Assembly (NCBI GenBank): GCA_020721485.1
Contig: DYMR01000114.1
Location: 1 to 6,212, forward strand
Reading direction: 5' to 3'
DNA from: Halothiobacillus neapolitanus
Lineage (GTDB): Bacteria > Pseudomonadota > Gammaproteobacteria > Halothiobacillales > Halothiobacillaceae
DNA length: 6,212 bases
Below, one piece after another: positions 1-5,334 of the stretch; the stretch's first letter is position 1, and every line of letters starts with the position of its first letter. The position numbers and the translations under genes were made by a program. The notes beneath the pieces are model-generated. The model was not told the DNA's origin. It saw only the letters and a program-made list of their open reading frames with translations, and did not search any database.

Positions 1-280
1 GGGATACGCTATCCAACAGGTTTTGAATCACCACGGTTTGCCCGGAAGCCGGGGCGGCAACACCCGCCGCGCCATCCGATGCGCCCAGCGGCTGCGGTGT
101 TGCCGATTGCAACGGCGCTGTCTGCGCGCTGTCGGCGGCGGCCGGTGCCGCTTGCTGGGCGGGCGCCTGCCCGCCACTCCAACCCAACCAATTCGGCGGA
201 TTGGCGAACGCCGCGCTTGCAGGCAATGTCGCCGCCAGCAGCAAACCACGGCTCAAAAATAATGGGACTGATTTCCGCAT
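1..280 (-). CDS. Exported Ala/Pro/Gln-rich protein, probable CpoB/YbgF-like Tol-associated protein (C-terminus outside window)
   Basis: An open frame starts at the ATG at 280–278 and runs 93 codons to the window edge without a stop, so the 3' part is missing. Residues 1–26 form a classic Sec signal peptide: basic MRK start, hydrophobic LLLAATLPA core and an ASAAFA cleavage site before NPPNW. There is no lipobox cysteine, so the protein should be a soluble periplasmic protein and not a lipoprotein such as Pal. Residues about 36–80 are a low-complexity Ala/Pro/Gln/Ser linker. The last visible residues, VVIQNLLDSVS, could begin a coiled coil. Its place after tolB, the signal peptide and a possible coiled coil fit CpoB (YbgF), which has an N-terminal trimerising coiled coil followed by TPR repeats and binds TolA. 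Those diagnostic domains lie outside the window, so this is inferred from context. A GGGTGA element five to six bases upstream could be the ribosome-binding site. The start lies 43 bases after the tolB stop. Confidence 0.6.
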   Translation of the reverse strand, partial: MRKSVPLFLSRGLLLAATLPASAAFANPPNWLGWSGGQAPAQQAAPAAADSAQTAPLQSATPQPLGASDGAAGVAAPASGQTVVIQNLLDSVS

Positions 281-323
281 AGTGTCACCCGATGATTTCT
301 TCACGCGCACAAAGGTTGTGGGG

Positions 324-1631
324 TTATTGGCCACCTTGGAATGGCCCCCACGCCGGATCGCGCACCTTGCCGCGCGCGAATTGCAAAGTTTGGCTGCCCA
401 CGCCGTTCACGGGGCTCACCTTGAGCACCGAGCCGCCGCCGGCTTGGCTGGCGTAAATCAACATCGTGCCATTGGGCGCAAAACTGGGGCGCTCTTCGCT
501 GCCGCCATTGCTGATGTAGCGCAAATCGTTGCCGCCGCCATCGAGGGTTTGAATGGCCACACGGAAGCCACCACCACCGCCGGCCAGCAAGGCGAGGTTT
601 TTGCCATCTGGCGACACCGCCGAGCCTGCCGCGTAGGACAAACCAAAGGTCAAACGCTGCGCCGAACCGCCCGTGGTGGATTGCTCGAAAATTTGCGGCG
701 AACCGGAACGATCCGAGGTAAACACCAAGGTTTGGTTATCTGGCAGCCACGACGCTTCGGTATTGATGGAGCTGTCGTGCGTGACCTGGGTGAGCCCGCG
801 CGTATCGAGATCAATCACATAAATGTTCGGGTTTTGATATTTCGATAGGGTCACGGCGATCTTGTCGCCTTTGGGTGACCACGCAGGCGCGCCGTTGATG
901 CCGGGGAATTTCGTCAACTGGTACCGCTGGCCGGTGCGCAGATCCTGCACCCAAATGCCGGAACGGCGACCTTCAAACGACACATACGCGAGCTTGGTGC
1001 CATCCGGCGACCAAGTGGGCGACATCAGCGGAAAGCTGGAGGTCAACACGGTTTGCGGATTCGCCCCGTCAGAATCCGCCACTTCCAGCGTGTAGCGCCG
1101 CTTATCCAACGGCCCGTCGGTCTCGGTGACATAGGCGATCTTGGTATCAAACGCCCCGCGCACGCCGGTAATTTGTTGAAAAATAATGTCGGCGATGCGG
1201 TGCGCGATGCTCCGTTCCGCCGATACCGGGCCGGAAATCACCCGTCCCACCATTTGCTGGCCATTGGTCACATTGAACAGATAGAACGACGCCTGATAAG
1301 TGCCGCCGGTCTGATCGACCTTACCGATCACCAAATACTGCGCCTTCGTGCTGCGCCACTGGTCGAACTGCACCTGATCGGGCGTGCCCGGCTGGCTCGG
1401 CATGGTCGCCACATCCAACGGCGCAAATTGGCCGGATCGCGCCAAATCGGCACGAATGATCGCCCCCATATCGGTATTGGTGGTGGTTTGGAACGGCACC
1501 ACCGCGATGGGAACGCCGCTCTCCTGCCCGCCACTGATGACGATGTTCAGATCGGCCTTGGCCGCCAAGGGCAGAGCCAAAAGCACCCACCACACCATCC
1601 ACGACGGAATCCACCGTTGCCATGCCCGCAT
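324..1631 (-). CDS. tolB: Tol-Pal system periplasmic beta-propeller protein TolB
   Basis: TolB is the periplasmic component of the Tol-Pal envelope-constriction machine. It binds Pal through its propeller and TolA through its N-terminal segment. The product is 435 residues, the usual family size. Residues 1–26 are a signal peptide with a Trp-rich hydrophobic core, cleaved after LAAKA, giving a mature start of DLNIVISGG that matches the family's TolA-binding N-terminus. Residues about 27–160 are the TolB N-terminal domain (GVPIAVVPF, AQYLVIGKV). Residues about 165–432 hold six propeller repeats of the WSPDG type: SPTWSPDG near 204, PAWSPKG near 249, ASWLPDN near 293, SAVSPDG near 337, PSFAPNG near 382 and DPAWGPF near 425. 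I chose the ATG at 1631 because GAGG lies eight bases upstream and the signal peptide then has normal length. An in-frame GTG at 1661 would add ten residues (FHYLSEVV) that spoil it. It follows tolA after 42 bases and ends TAA. Confidence 0.97.
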   Translation of the reverse strand: MRAWQRWIPSWMVWWVLLALPLAAKADLNIVISGGQESGVPIAVVPFQTTTNTDMGAIIRADLARSGQFAPLDVATMPSQPGTPDQVQFDQWRSTKAQYLVIGKVDQTGGTYQASFYLFNVTNGQQMVGRVISGPVSAERSIAHRIADIIFQQITGVRGAFDTKIAYVTETDGPLDKRRYTLEVADSDGANPQTVLTSSFPLMSPTWSPDGTKLAYVSFEGRRSGIWVQDLRTGQRYQLTKFPGINGAPAWSPKGDKIAVTLSKYQNPNIYVIDLDTRGLTQVTHDSSINTEASWLPDNQTLVFTSDRSGSPQIFEQSTTGGSAQRLTFGLSYAAGSAVSPDGKNLALLAGGGGGFRVAIQTLDGGGNDLRYISNGGSEERPSFAPNGTMLIYASQAGGGSVLKVSPVNGVGSQTLQFARGKVRDPAWGPFQGGQ

Positions 1632-1639
1632 GATTACAA

Positions 1640-1643
1640 CCTC
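1640..1643 (-). promoter_or_regulatory. Ribosome-binding site of tolB (GAGG)
   Basis: GAGG in CTGAGGTTG is eight bases upstream of the ATG at 1631. It decides the start in favour of this ATG over the upstream in-frame GTG at 1661, which has no comparable site. Confidence 0.7.
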
Positions 1644-1673
1644 AGAAAGATAATGAAACACCGCGCCGCTGAC

Positions 1674-2726
1674 TTATTGCGACGCCTTGAATTGGAAATT
1701 AATGTTCGGCTGGAACAAGCTCGGATCCGACGGCAACGGCAGCGGCGAAGCGGATTCAATCGCCTGTTTCACCGACCGCTGGAACAACAGATCGCCATCG
1801 CACTGCAACACTTTGACATTCAGCACCGTGCCATCTTTGGCCTGGCTGATGGTGACATTGCATTGCCATTCTGGCTTCCAGCCCGGCGGTTTGTACCACT
1901 GCGCCAACACTTTTTGCTTAATCGCATTGGCATAGGCATTCAAAATGCCCTGCATCTGCTGCTGATTTAGCTCGTTGTTTAACTGTTGCTTCAGCTCATT
2001 CTCGCGCGCTTTGGCGGATGCCTCTTTGGCAGCCTGGGCTTTTGCCGCCTTGTCTGCCGCGTCTTTGGCCGCTTGGGCTTTCGCGGCGGCTTCCTTGGTT
2101 GCCTCTTTCGCGGCGGCTTCTTTGGCGGCGTGTTCAGCGGCGGCCTGAGCCTTCTCTGCGGCCGCTTGTTTCGTGGCTTGCTCCGCTTCCGTTTTGGCCT
2201 GCGCGGCGGCTTTTTGAGCGGCAGCCGCCGCCGCTTTTTCTTTCGCCGCCTCTTGGGCTGCGGCTTGTTTTTGCGCATCCGCCGCCGCCGCTTCTTGCTT
2301 CACCTTTTCCAAGGCTTGTTTTTGCTCGGCCAATGCCTGCTTTTGCTGCGCCTGCAAAGCTTTGAGCTGCTGCTCTTGCTCTGCGGCGGCTTTTTGCTTG
2401 GCTTCGCGCGCGGCTTCCAACTGCGCCAAGCGCGCTTGTTCGGCACGACGCGCCGCCGCCGCTTGATCCGCCTCATGTTGCTGTTGCTTCACGGCGGCGG
2501 CACGGGCGGCATCTGCCTGCTGGATGCGCTGCAACTGCTGATCGATGGCCGATTGCGGCACAGATTGCGCCTGAATGGTGGCCGGCTCGGGTGTGGGTTT
2601 CCCCGCCTGATCGGCCGGGTTGATGGCATCAAAATGCAACGACAACACAATCGCCAAAATCAGCAACAGATGCAGCAACAAAGCCAGAGCAATGGCACCC
2701 GGCATGCGGGCCAGCGCGCGAAACAT
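1674..2726 (-). CDS. tolA: Inner-membrane energy transducer TolA
   Basis: TolA couples the proton-driven TolQR motor to TolB/Pal across the periplasm. The 350-residue product has the three-domain layout. Domain I is a short cytoplasmic end and one membrane helix (about 10–30); H19 is the likely counterpart of the helix histidine used for TolQR contact, although the serine four residues earlier in E. coli is an alanine here. Domain II (about 63–248) is a long Ala/Lys/Glu/Gln-rich helical stalk. Domain III (about 255–350) is the globular TolA C-terminal domain, with AQWYKPPGW and two cysteines, C289 and C309, placed like the family's conserved disulfide. It is shorter than E. coli TolA (421 residues), mostly in the stalk. 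The start follows the tolR stop by two bases, behind a G7 run that probably acts as ribosome-binding site. This placement between tolR and tolB is canonical. Confidence 0.96.
   Translation of the reverse strand: MFRALARMPGAIALALLLHLLLILAIVLSLHFDAINPADQAGKPTPEPATIQAQSVPQSAIDQQLQRIQQADAARAAAVKQQQHEADQAAAARRAEQARLAQLEAAREAKQKAAAEQEQQLKALQAQQKQALAEQKQALEKVKQEAAAADAQKQAAAQEAAKEKAAAAAAQKAAAQAKTEAEQATKQAAAEKAQAAAEHAAKEAAAKEATKEAAAKAQAAKDAADKAAKAQAAKEASAKARENELKQQLNNELNQQQMQGILNAYANAIKQKVLAQWYKPPGWKPEWQCNVTISQAKDGTVLNVKVLQCDGDLLFQRSVKQAIESASPLPLPSDPSLFQPNINFQFKASQ
1983..2540 (-). repeat. Low-complexity Ala/Lys/Glu stalk-coding tract of tolA
   Basis: This tract encodes TolA residues about 63–248. It is built from degenerate units such as AAKEAAAKEA, AQKAAAQAK and QAAKDAADKAAK. 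Lysine and glutamate occur throughout among the alanines, as expected for a long extended helix that spans the periplasm. At DNA level it shows many near-copies of GCCGCG/AAAGCC-type motifs, so its length is likely to vary between strains by recombination or slippage. It also creates long but meaningless open frames on the opposite strand, rich in Leu, Arg and Phe. Confidence 0.85.
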
Positions 2727-2728
2727 GC

Positions 2729-3172
2729 TTATCGCCCCCCCGCTGCGGCGCCAGACGGTTGATCCGTCACCAGCCCCACCTTATCCACATCCGCCTTTTG
2801 CAACGCGACCAGCGCATTCATCACCATTTGATAATTGGCCTCGCGGTCGCCTTTGACCAGCACCGGAATTTTCGGATTGGCTTGGCGCATAGCCAGCACA
2901 TACGCCTGAATTTGCTCGATGGGTTGCTCGCCATTGGGGGCGGCCGTGCCACCAGACACGGTATACGCGCCGGTTTTGCTGACCGTCACCACGATCGGCA
3001 CATCGTTATTCGGCGGCAACGCCTTGGCGGGCGCAGAGGGCGGCTTGACCTCGACCCCTTGCTGCAACATGGGCGCCGTGACCATGAAAATCACCAGCAA
3101 TACCAACATCACATCGATGTAGGGCACCACATTGATTTCTGCCATGGAACGGCGGGCACGACGCGGTCGCAT
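2729..3172 (-). CDS. tolR: Tol-Pal system proton-channel protein TolR
   Basis: TolR is the ExbD/TolR-family subunit of the TolQR stator motor. It has one membrane helix and a periplasmic dimerising domain. The product is 147 residues. A basic N-terminus (RPRRARR) is followed by AEINVVPYIDVMLVLLVIFM. D20 in that helix is the conserved aspartate expected to carry protons (D23 in E. coli). Residues about 60–140 form the periplasmic domain, with IPVLVKGD and VDKVGLVTD typical of the family. The C-terminus (SGAAAGGR) is Gly/Ala-rich and lacks a strong amphipathic ending. The ATG lies three bases after the tolQ stop and in the same frame as tolQ, with a GGGGGG run nine bases upstream as probable ribosome-binding site. 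The tolR stop TAA is two bases before tolA. Confidence 0.97.
   Translation of the reverse strand: MRPRRARRSMAEINVVPYIDVMLVLLVIFMVTAPMLQQGVEVKPPSAPAKALPPNNDVPIVVTVSKTGAYTVSGGTAAPNGEQPIEQIQAYVLAMRQANPKIPVLVKGDREANYQMVMNALVALQKADVDKVGLVTDQPSGAAAGGR
2735..2741 (-). promoter_or_regulatory. G7 run, probable ribosome-binding site of tolA and end of tolR
   Basis: GGGGGGG lies eight bases before the tolA ATG and forms part of the last sense codons of tolR (GCG GGG GGG CGA). It probably serves as the Shine-Dalgarno by G·U-tolerant pairing. As a homopolymer it is also prone to slippage. Confidence 0.55.
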
Positions 3173-3175
3173 GAC

Positions 3176-3853
3176 TCACTGCCCCCCGATTTGGCGTTGC
3201 AGCAACCCGAGGAATTCATCGGTAAAGCGATCATAACGGGAATACAAATCATCGACTTGCTGAGAATAACGGTTATAGGCGATGACCGCCGGAATCGCGG
3301 CAAACAAGCCCATCGCGGTGGCGATCAACGCCTCGGCAATCGGCGGCGCGACCGTCGCCAGCGTGGCGTTCTGCGCGTTCCCCAAATTCATGAAGGCGCT
3401 CATGATCCCCCACACGGTGCCGAACAGACCGACATACGGGCTGACGGAACCGATGGTTGCCAGCATCGGCAGCCCTTCTTCGAACTGGCCGATTTGCCGA
3501 TTCAGCGCGACGCGCATGGCGCGCTCGACGCCTTCGATCAGCTCCGCCGGGCTGCGCCCCTCGACTTGCCGCAGGCGTTTGAATTCCCGAAAACCCGCCT
3601 CGAAAATTGCCTCTTGGCCTTCGCGCGGACGCGCATCTCGGCTGATGCGATCGTAAAAATCGTTCAGGCTGCCGCCGCTCCAGAAGCCTTCTTCAAAGCG
3701 GTTCGCGCGGGCGCGGGCACGACGCAACACACTGGATTTGTGGAAAATCAACGCCCAAGAAGCAACCGAGGCCAACACCAGAATCAGCAACACCAGTTGC
3801 ACAGGTAAACTCGCACCAATAATCAGGTGCACCACCGAAGGATCTGTACTCAC
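3176..3853 (-). CDS. tolQ: Tol-Pal system proton-channel protein TolQ
   Basis: TolQ is the MotA/TolQ/ExbB-family stator that surrounds TolR and energises TolA. The product is 225 residues with three membrane helices: about 10–37 (LIIGASLPVQLVLLILVLAS), about 129–155 and about 165–193. T146 in GLFGTVWG and T179 in ALIATAMG match the two conserved pore-lining threonines (T145 and T178 in E. coli). Residues about 40–128 are the large cytoplasmic loop, including the basic RRARARANRFEEGFW segment. The start is a GTG at 3853–3851, supported by the alignment of the N-terminus with TolQ proteins and by GGAG nine bases upstream. That GTG overlaps the ybgC stop as GTGA, a four-base overlap implying translational coupling. 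Confidence 0.97.
   Translation of the reverse strand: MSTDPSVVHLIIGASLPVQLVLLILVLASVASWALIFHKSSVLRRARARANRFEEGFWSGGSLNDFYDRISRDARPREGQEAIFEAGFREFKRLRQVEGRSPAELIEGVERAMRVALNRQIGQFEEGLPMLATIGSVSPYVGLFGTVWGIMSAFMNLGNAQNATLATVAPPIAEALIATAMGLFAAIPAVIAYNRYSQQVDDLYSRYDRFTDEFLGLLQRQIGGQ
3182..3187 (-). promoter_or_regulatory. G6 run, probable ribosome-binding site of tolR
   Basis: GGGGGG encodes Gly-Gly near the TolQ C-terminus and lies nine bases before the tolR ATG. It can pair with the CCUCC anti-Shine-Dalgarno with one G·U wobble. No GGAGG is present nearby. Confidence 0.55.
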
Positions 3854-4260
3854 GAATCACGGCTCCGAAGCGCTGGGGGAATGGGTTTGGGTTTCAATCG
3901 TTCCGCATCGACACACACAATCTGCACGGCCGCCTCAGACACAAGCCCTCGGTCGGAAGTTCGATACGCTTTTTGCGCAAAATCCATCGCCGCAGCCGTC
4001 TGCCGCACCCGCTCACAGGTGATGCTCAAGGCGTCGTTGAATTTCGCTGCTTGCTTATATTCTACCTGTAGCCGCGATACGACAAAAACAATCCCGAATT
4101 CTTCACGCAATTGATCTTGCTCGAACCCCTGCGCGCGCAGCCATTCGGTGCGGGCGCGTTCGAAAAATTTCAGGTAATTGGCGTAATACACCACGCCGGC
4201 CGCATCCGTGTCTTCGTAATACACCCGCACCGGCCACTCGAAATCCGCCGGCAGACTCAT
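3850..4260 (-). CDS. ybgC: Acyl-CoA thioesterase YbgC (hotdog fold, Tol-Pal associated)
   Basis: YbgC is a cytoplasmic hotdog-fold thioesterase that hydrolyses acyl-CoA thioesters. It is usually the first gene of the tol operon, although it is not needed for the Tol motor itself, and links to phospholipid synthesis have been proposed. The product is 136 residues, the usual size. The active-site signature is [20 protein letters not shown] at about 13–32, followed by ERARTEWL; D19 aligns with catalytic D18 of E. coli YbgC. The histidine of the E. coli VVYHASY segment (H25) is Y26 here, a substitution consistent with VVYYANY-type family members. The ending [13 protein letters not shown] is also family-like. 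GGAGG lies six bases upstream of the ATG, inside the 3' end of ruvB. The ATG overlaps the ruvB stop as ATGA, and the ybgC stop overlaps the tolQ GTG. Confidence 0.95.
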   Translation of the reverse strand: MSLPADFEWPVRVYYEDTDAAGVVYYANYLKFFERARTEWLRAQGFEQDQLREEFGIVFVVSRLQVEYKQAAKFNDALSITCERVRQTAAAMDFAQKAYRTSDRGLVSEAAVQIVCVDAERLKPKPIPPALRSRDS

Positions 4261-5306
4261 ACCGTGCCTCCGGGCGGCAGCAGCGCGCCTTGACGCAGCT
4301 CAAACCCCGCCGGGGGGCGAAACCCAAAGTGGGCATAGGTGTGCGGGGTCGCCATGCGGCCACGGGCGGTGCGCACCAAAAAACCCTGTTGAATCAGAAA
4401 GGGTTCCAGCACATCTTCGATGGTGTCGCGCGCTTCGCCAATCGCCGCCGCGAGGTTATCCAACCCCACCGGCCCACCGTCGAATTTTTCGACCAAGGTG
4501 CGCAGCAAACGGTGGTCTTGGTGATCCAACCCGAGGGCATCCACCTTGAGCAAATTCAGCGCCGCCGACGCCACCGACGACCGCACGACGCCATCGGCTT
4601 TGACTTCGGCGTAATCCCGCACCCGCCGCAACAGCCGGTTGGCAATGCGCGGCGTGCCCCGCGCCCGCCGGGCGATTTCCAACGCGCCCGCGTCTTCGAT
4701 CTCAACGCCCAAGAGCTGCGCCGAGCGGCGCACAATCGTGGCCAAATCCGCCACCGCATAAAATTCGAGCCGCTGAATAATGCCGAATCGATCCCGCAGC
4801 GGGTTGGTGAGCATGCCCGCACGAGTGGTGGCGCCGACCAAAGTAAACGGCGGCAGATCAAGCTTAATCGACCGCGCCGCCGGCCCTTCGCCGATCATGA
4901 TGTCGATTTGGTAATCCTCCATCGCGGGGTAGAGGATTTCTTCAACCACCGGCGACAGCCGATGGATTTCATCAATGAACAACACATCGCCCGGCTCAAG
5001 GTTGGTCAGCAGCGCCGCCAAATCGCCGGGGCGCTCCAACACAGGGCCCGAGGTTTGACGCAAGGACGCGCCCATTTCGTGCGCGATGATGTGCGCGAGC
5101 GTGGTTTTGCCCAAGCCGGGCGGGCCGAAAATCAGCAAATGATCGAGCGCCTCGCCTCGCCCGCGCGCAGCCGGGATGAAAATCTCCAACTGCTCGCGCA
5201 CGGCGTTTTGCCCAATGTATTCGGCCAGTGATTTGGGACGAATCGCGCGGTCAATCGCTTCTTCGCCCTGCCCGGCAACGGCGGTAATGAGTCGGTCTTG
5301 AGTCAT
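4257..5306 (-). CDS. ruvB: Holliday junction branch-migration helicase subunit RuvB
   Basis: RuvB is the AAA+ motor that, with RuvA, drives branch migration of Holliday junctions during recombinational repair. The product is 349 residues. Visible motifs are the N-terminal [11 protein letters not shown], Walker A GPPGLGKT at 61–68, Walker B VLFIDEIH at 108–115, sensor 1 GATTRAG at 158–164, the arginine finger R173 in PLRDRFG, and [17 protein letters not shown] at about 217–233 for sensor 2. The C-terminal winged-helix domain includes [13 protein letters not shown] and [15 protein letters not shown]. It ends about 13 residues beyond E. coli RuvB (336 residues), in an extension whose codons also carry the ybgC ribosome-binding site. 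The start MTQDRLI matches family N-termini, but the upstream sequence shows no strong Shine-Dalgarno. Its usual partner gene ruvA is not directly upstream; a fic gene ends 24 bases before the ATG. Confidence 0.98.
   Translation of the reverse strand: MTQDRLITAVAGQGEEAIDRAIRPKSLAEYIGQNAVREQLEIFIPAARGRGEALDHLLIFGPPGLGKTTLAHIIAHEMGASLRQTSGPVLERPGDLAALLTNLEPGDVLFIDEIHRLSPVVEEILYPAMEDYQIDIMIGEGPAARSIKLDLPPFTLVGATTRAGMLTNPLRDRFGIIQRLEFYAVADLATIVRRSAQLLGVEIEDAGALEIARRARGTPRIANRLLRRVRDYAEVKADGVVRSSVASAALNLLKVDALGLDHQDHRLLRTLVEKFDGGPVGLDNLAAAIGEARDTIEDVLEPFLIQQGFLVRTARGRMATPHTYAHFGFRPPAGFELRQGALLPPGGTV
4267..4271 (-). promoter_or_regulatory. Ribosome-binding site of ybgC (GGAGG) within ruvB
   Basis: GGAGG stands six bases before the ybgC ATG, inside the last codons of ruvB. 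Together with the ATGA overlap it supports the chosen ybgC start and translation coupled to ruvB. Confidence 0.8.
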
Positions 5307-5334
5307 GAGTGGTTCAAAGTCGGATTTGCGTCAT
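5289..5334 (-). repeat. Imperfect 18-bp direct repeat of the ruvB start region
   Basis: The first 18 bases of ruvB, ATGACTCAAGACCGACTC (5306–5289), recur 28 bases upstream as ATGACGCAAATCCGACTT (5334–5317). Fourteen of eighteen positions match. Extending the comparison to the full 28-base period adds only 4 matches in 10, so the similarity is limited to the start region. The upstream copy begins exactly at the fic stop codon in an ATGA overlap. Confidence 0.7.
5314..5334 (-). other. Six-codon mini-ORF (MTQIRL) overlapping the fic stop
   Basis: ATG at 5334–5332 overlaps the fic TGA as ATGA. It reads M-T-Q-I-R-L and stops at TGA (5316–5314), seven bases before the ruvB ATG. RuvB itself begins M-T-Q-D-R-L. 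The mini-ORF could keep terminating ribosomes close to the ruvB start, which lacks a strong Shine-Dalgarno, or could simply be a remnant of a duplicated start. No direct evidence shows that it is translated. Confidence 0.35.

Noticed and set aside
9..249. Minus-strand open frames of 60 and 73 codons inside the first 250 bases
   Set aside because: They are Arg-rich frames within the exported-protein gene, which has a clear signal peptide in the third frame.
1632..1661. Upstream GTG start for tolB at 1661
   Set aside because: It adds FHYLSEVVI ahead of the signal peptide and has no good ribosome-binding site, while the ATG at 1631 has GAGG at ideal spacing.
1632..1673. Separate promoter or terminator in the tolA–tolB gap
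   Set aside because: I looked for one because tolB can have its own promoter in other bacteria. The 42 bases contain no convincing -35/-10 pair and no hairpin with a U tract.
1053..1970. Plus-strand open frame of 305 codons spanning the tolB and tolA ends
   Set aside because: It is Arg/His-rich, covers parts of two real genes and their gap, and has no domain signature.
1986..2762. Long plus-strand open frame of 258 codons rich in Leu, Arg and Phe opposite tolA
   Set aside because: It is the complement of the Ala/Lys-rich tolA stalk, has low-complexity LLRGGFL-like content with no family resemblance, and has no ribosome-binding site of note.
2759..3808. Plus-strand open frame of 349 codons opposite tolR and tolQ
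   Set aside because: It is rich in His, Arg and Gln as expected for an antisense shadow of GC-rich membrane-protein genes, and it spans two well-identified genes.
4290..5231. Plus-strand open frame of 313 codons opposite ruvB
   Set aside because: It is a codon-bias shadow of ruvB, whose AAA+ motifs are all intact on the other strand. The predicted protein shows no recognisable domain.
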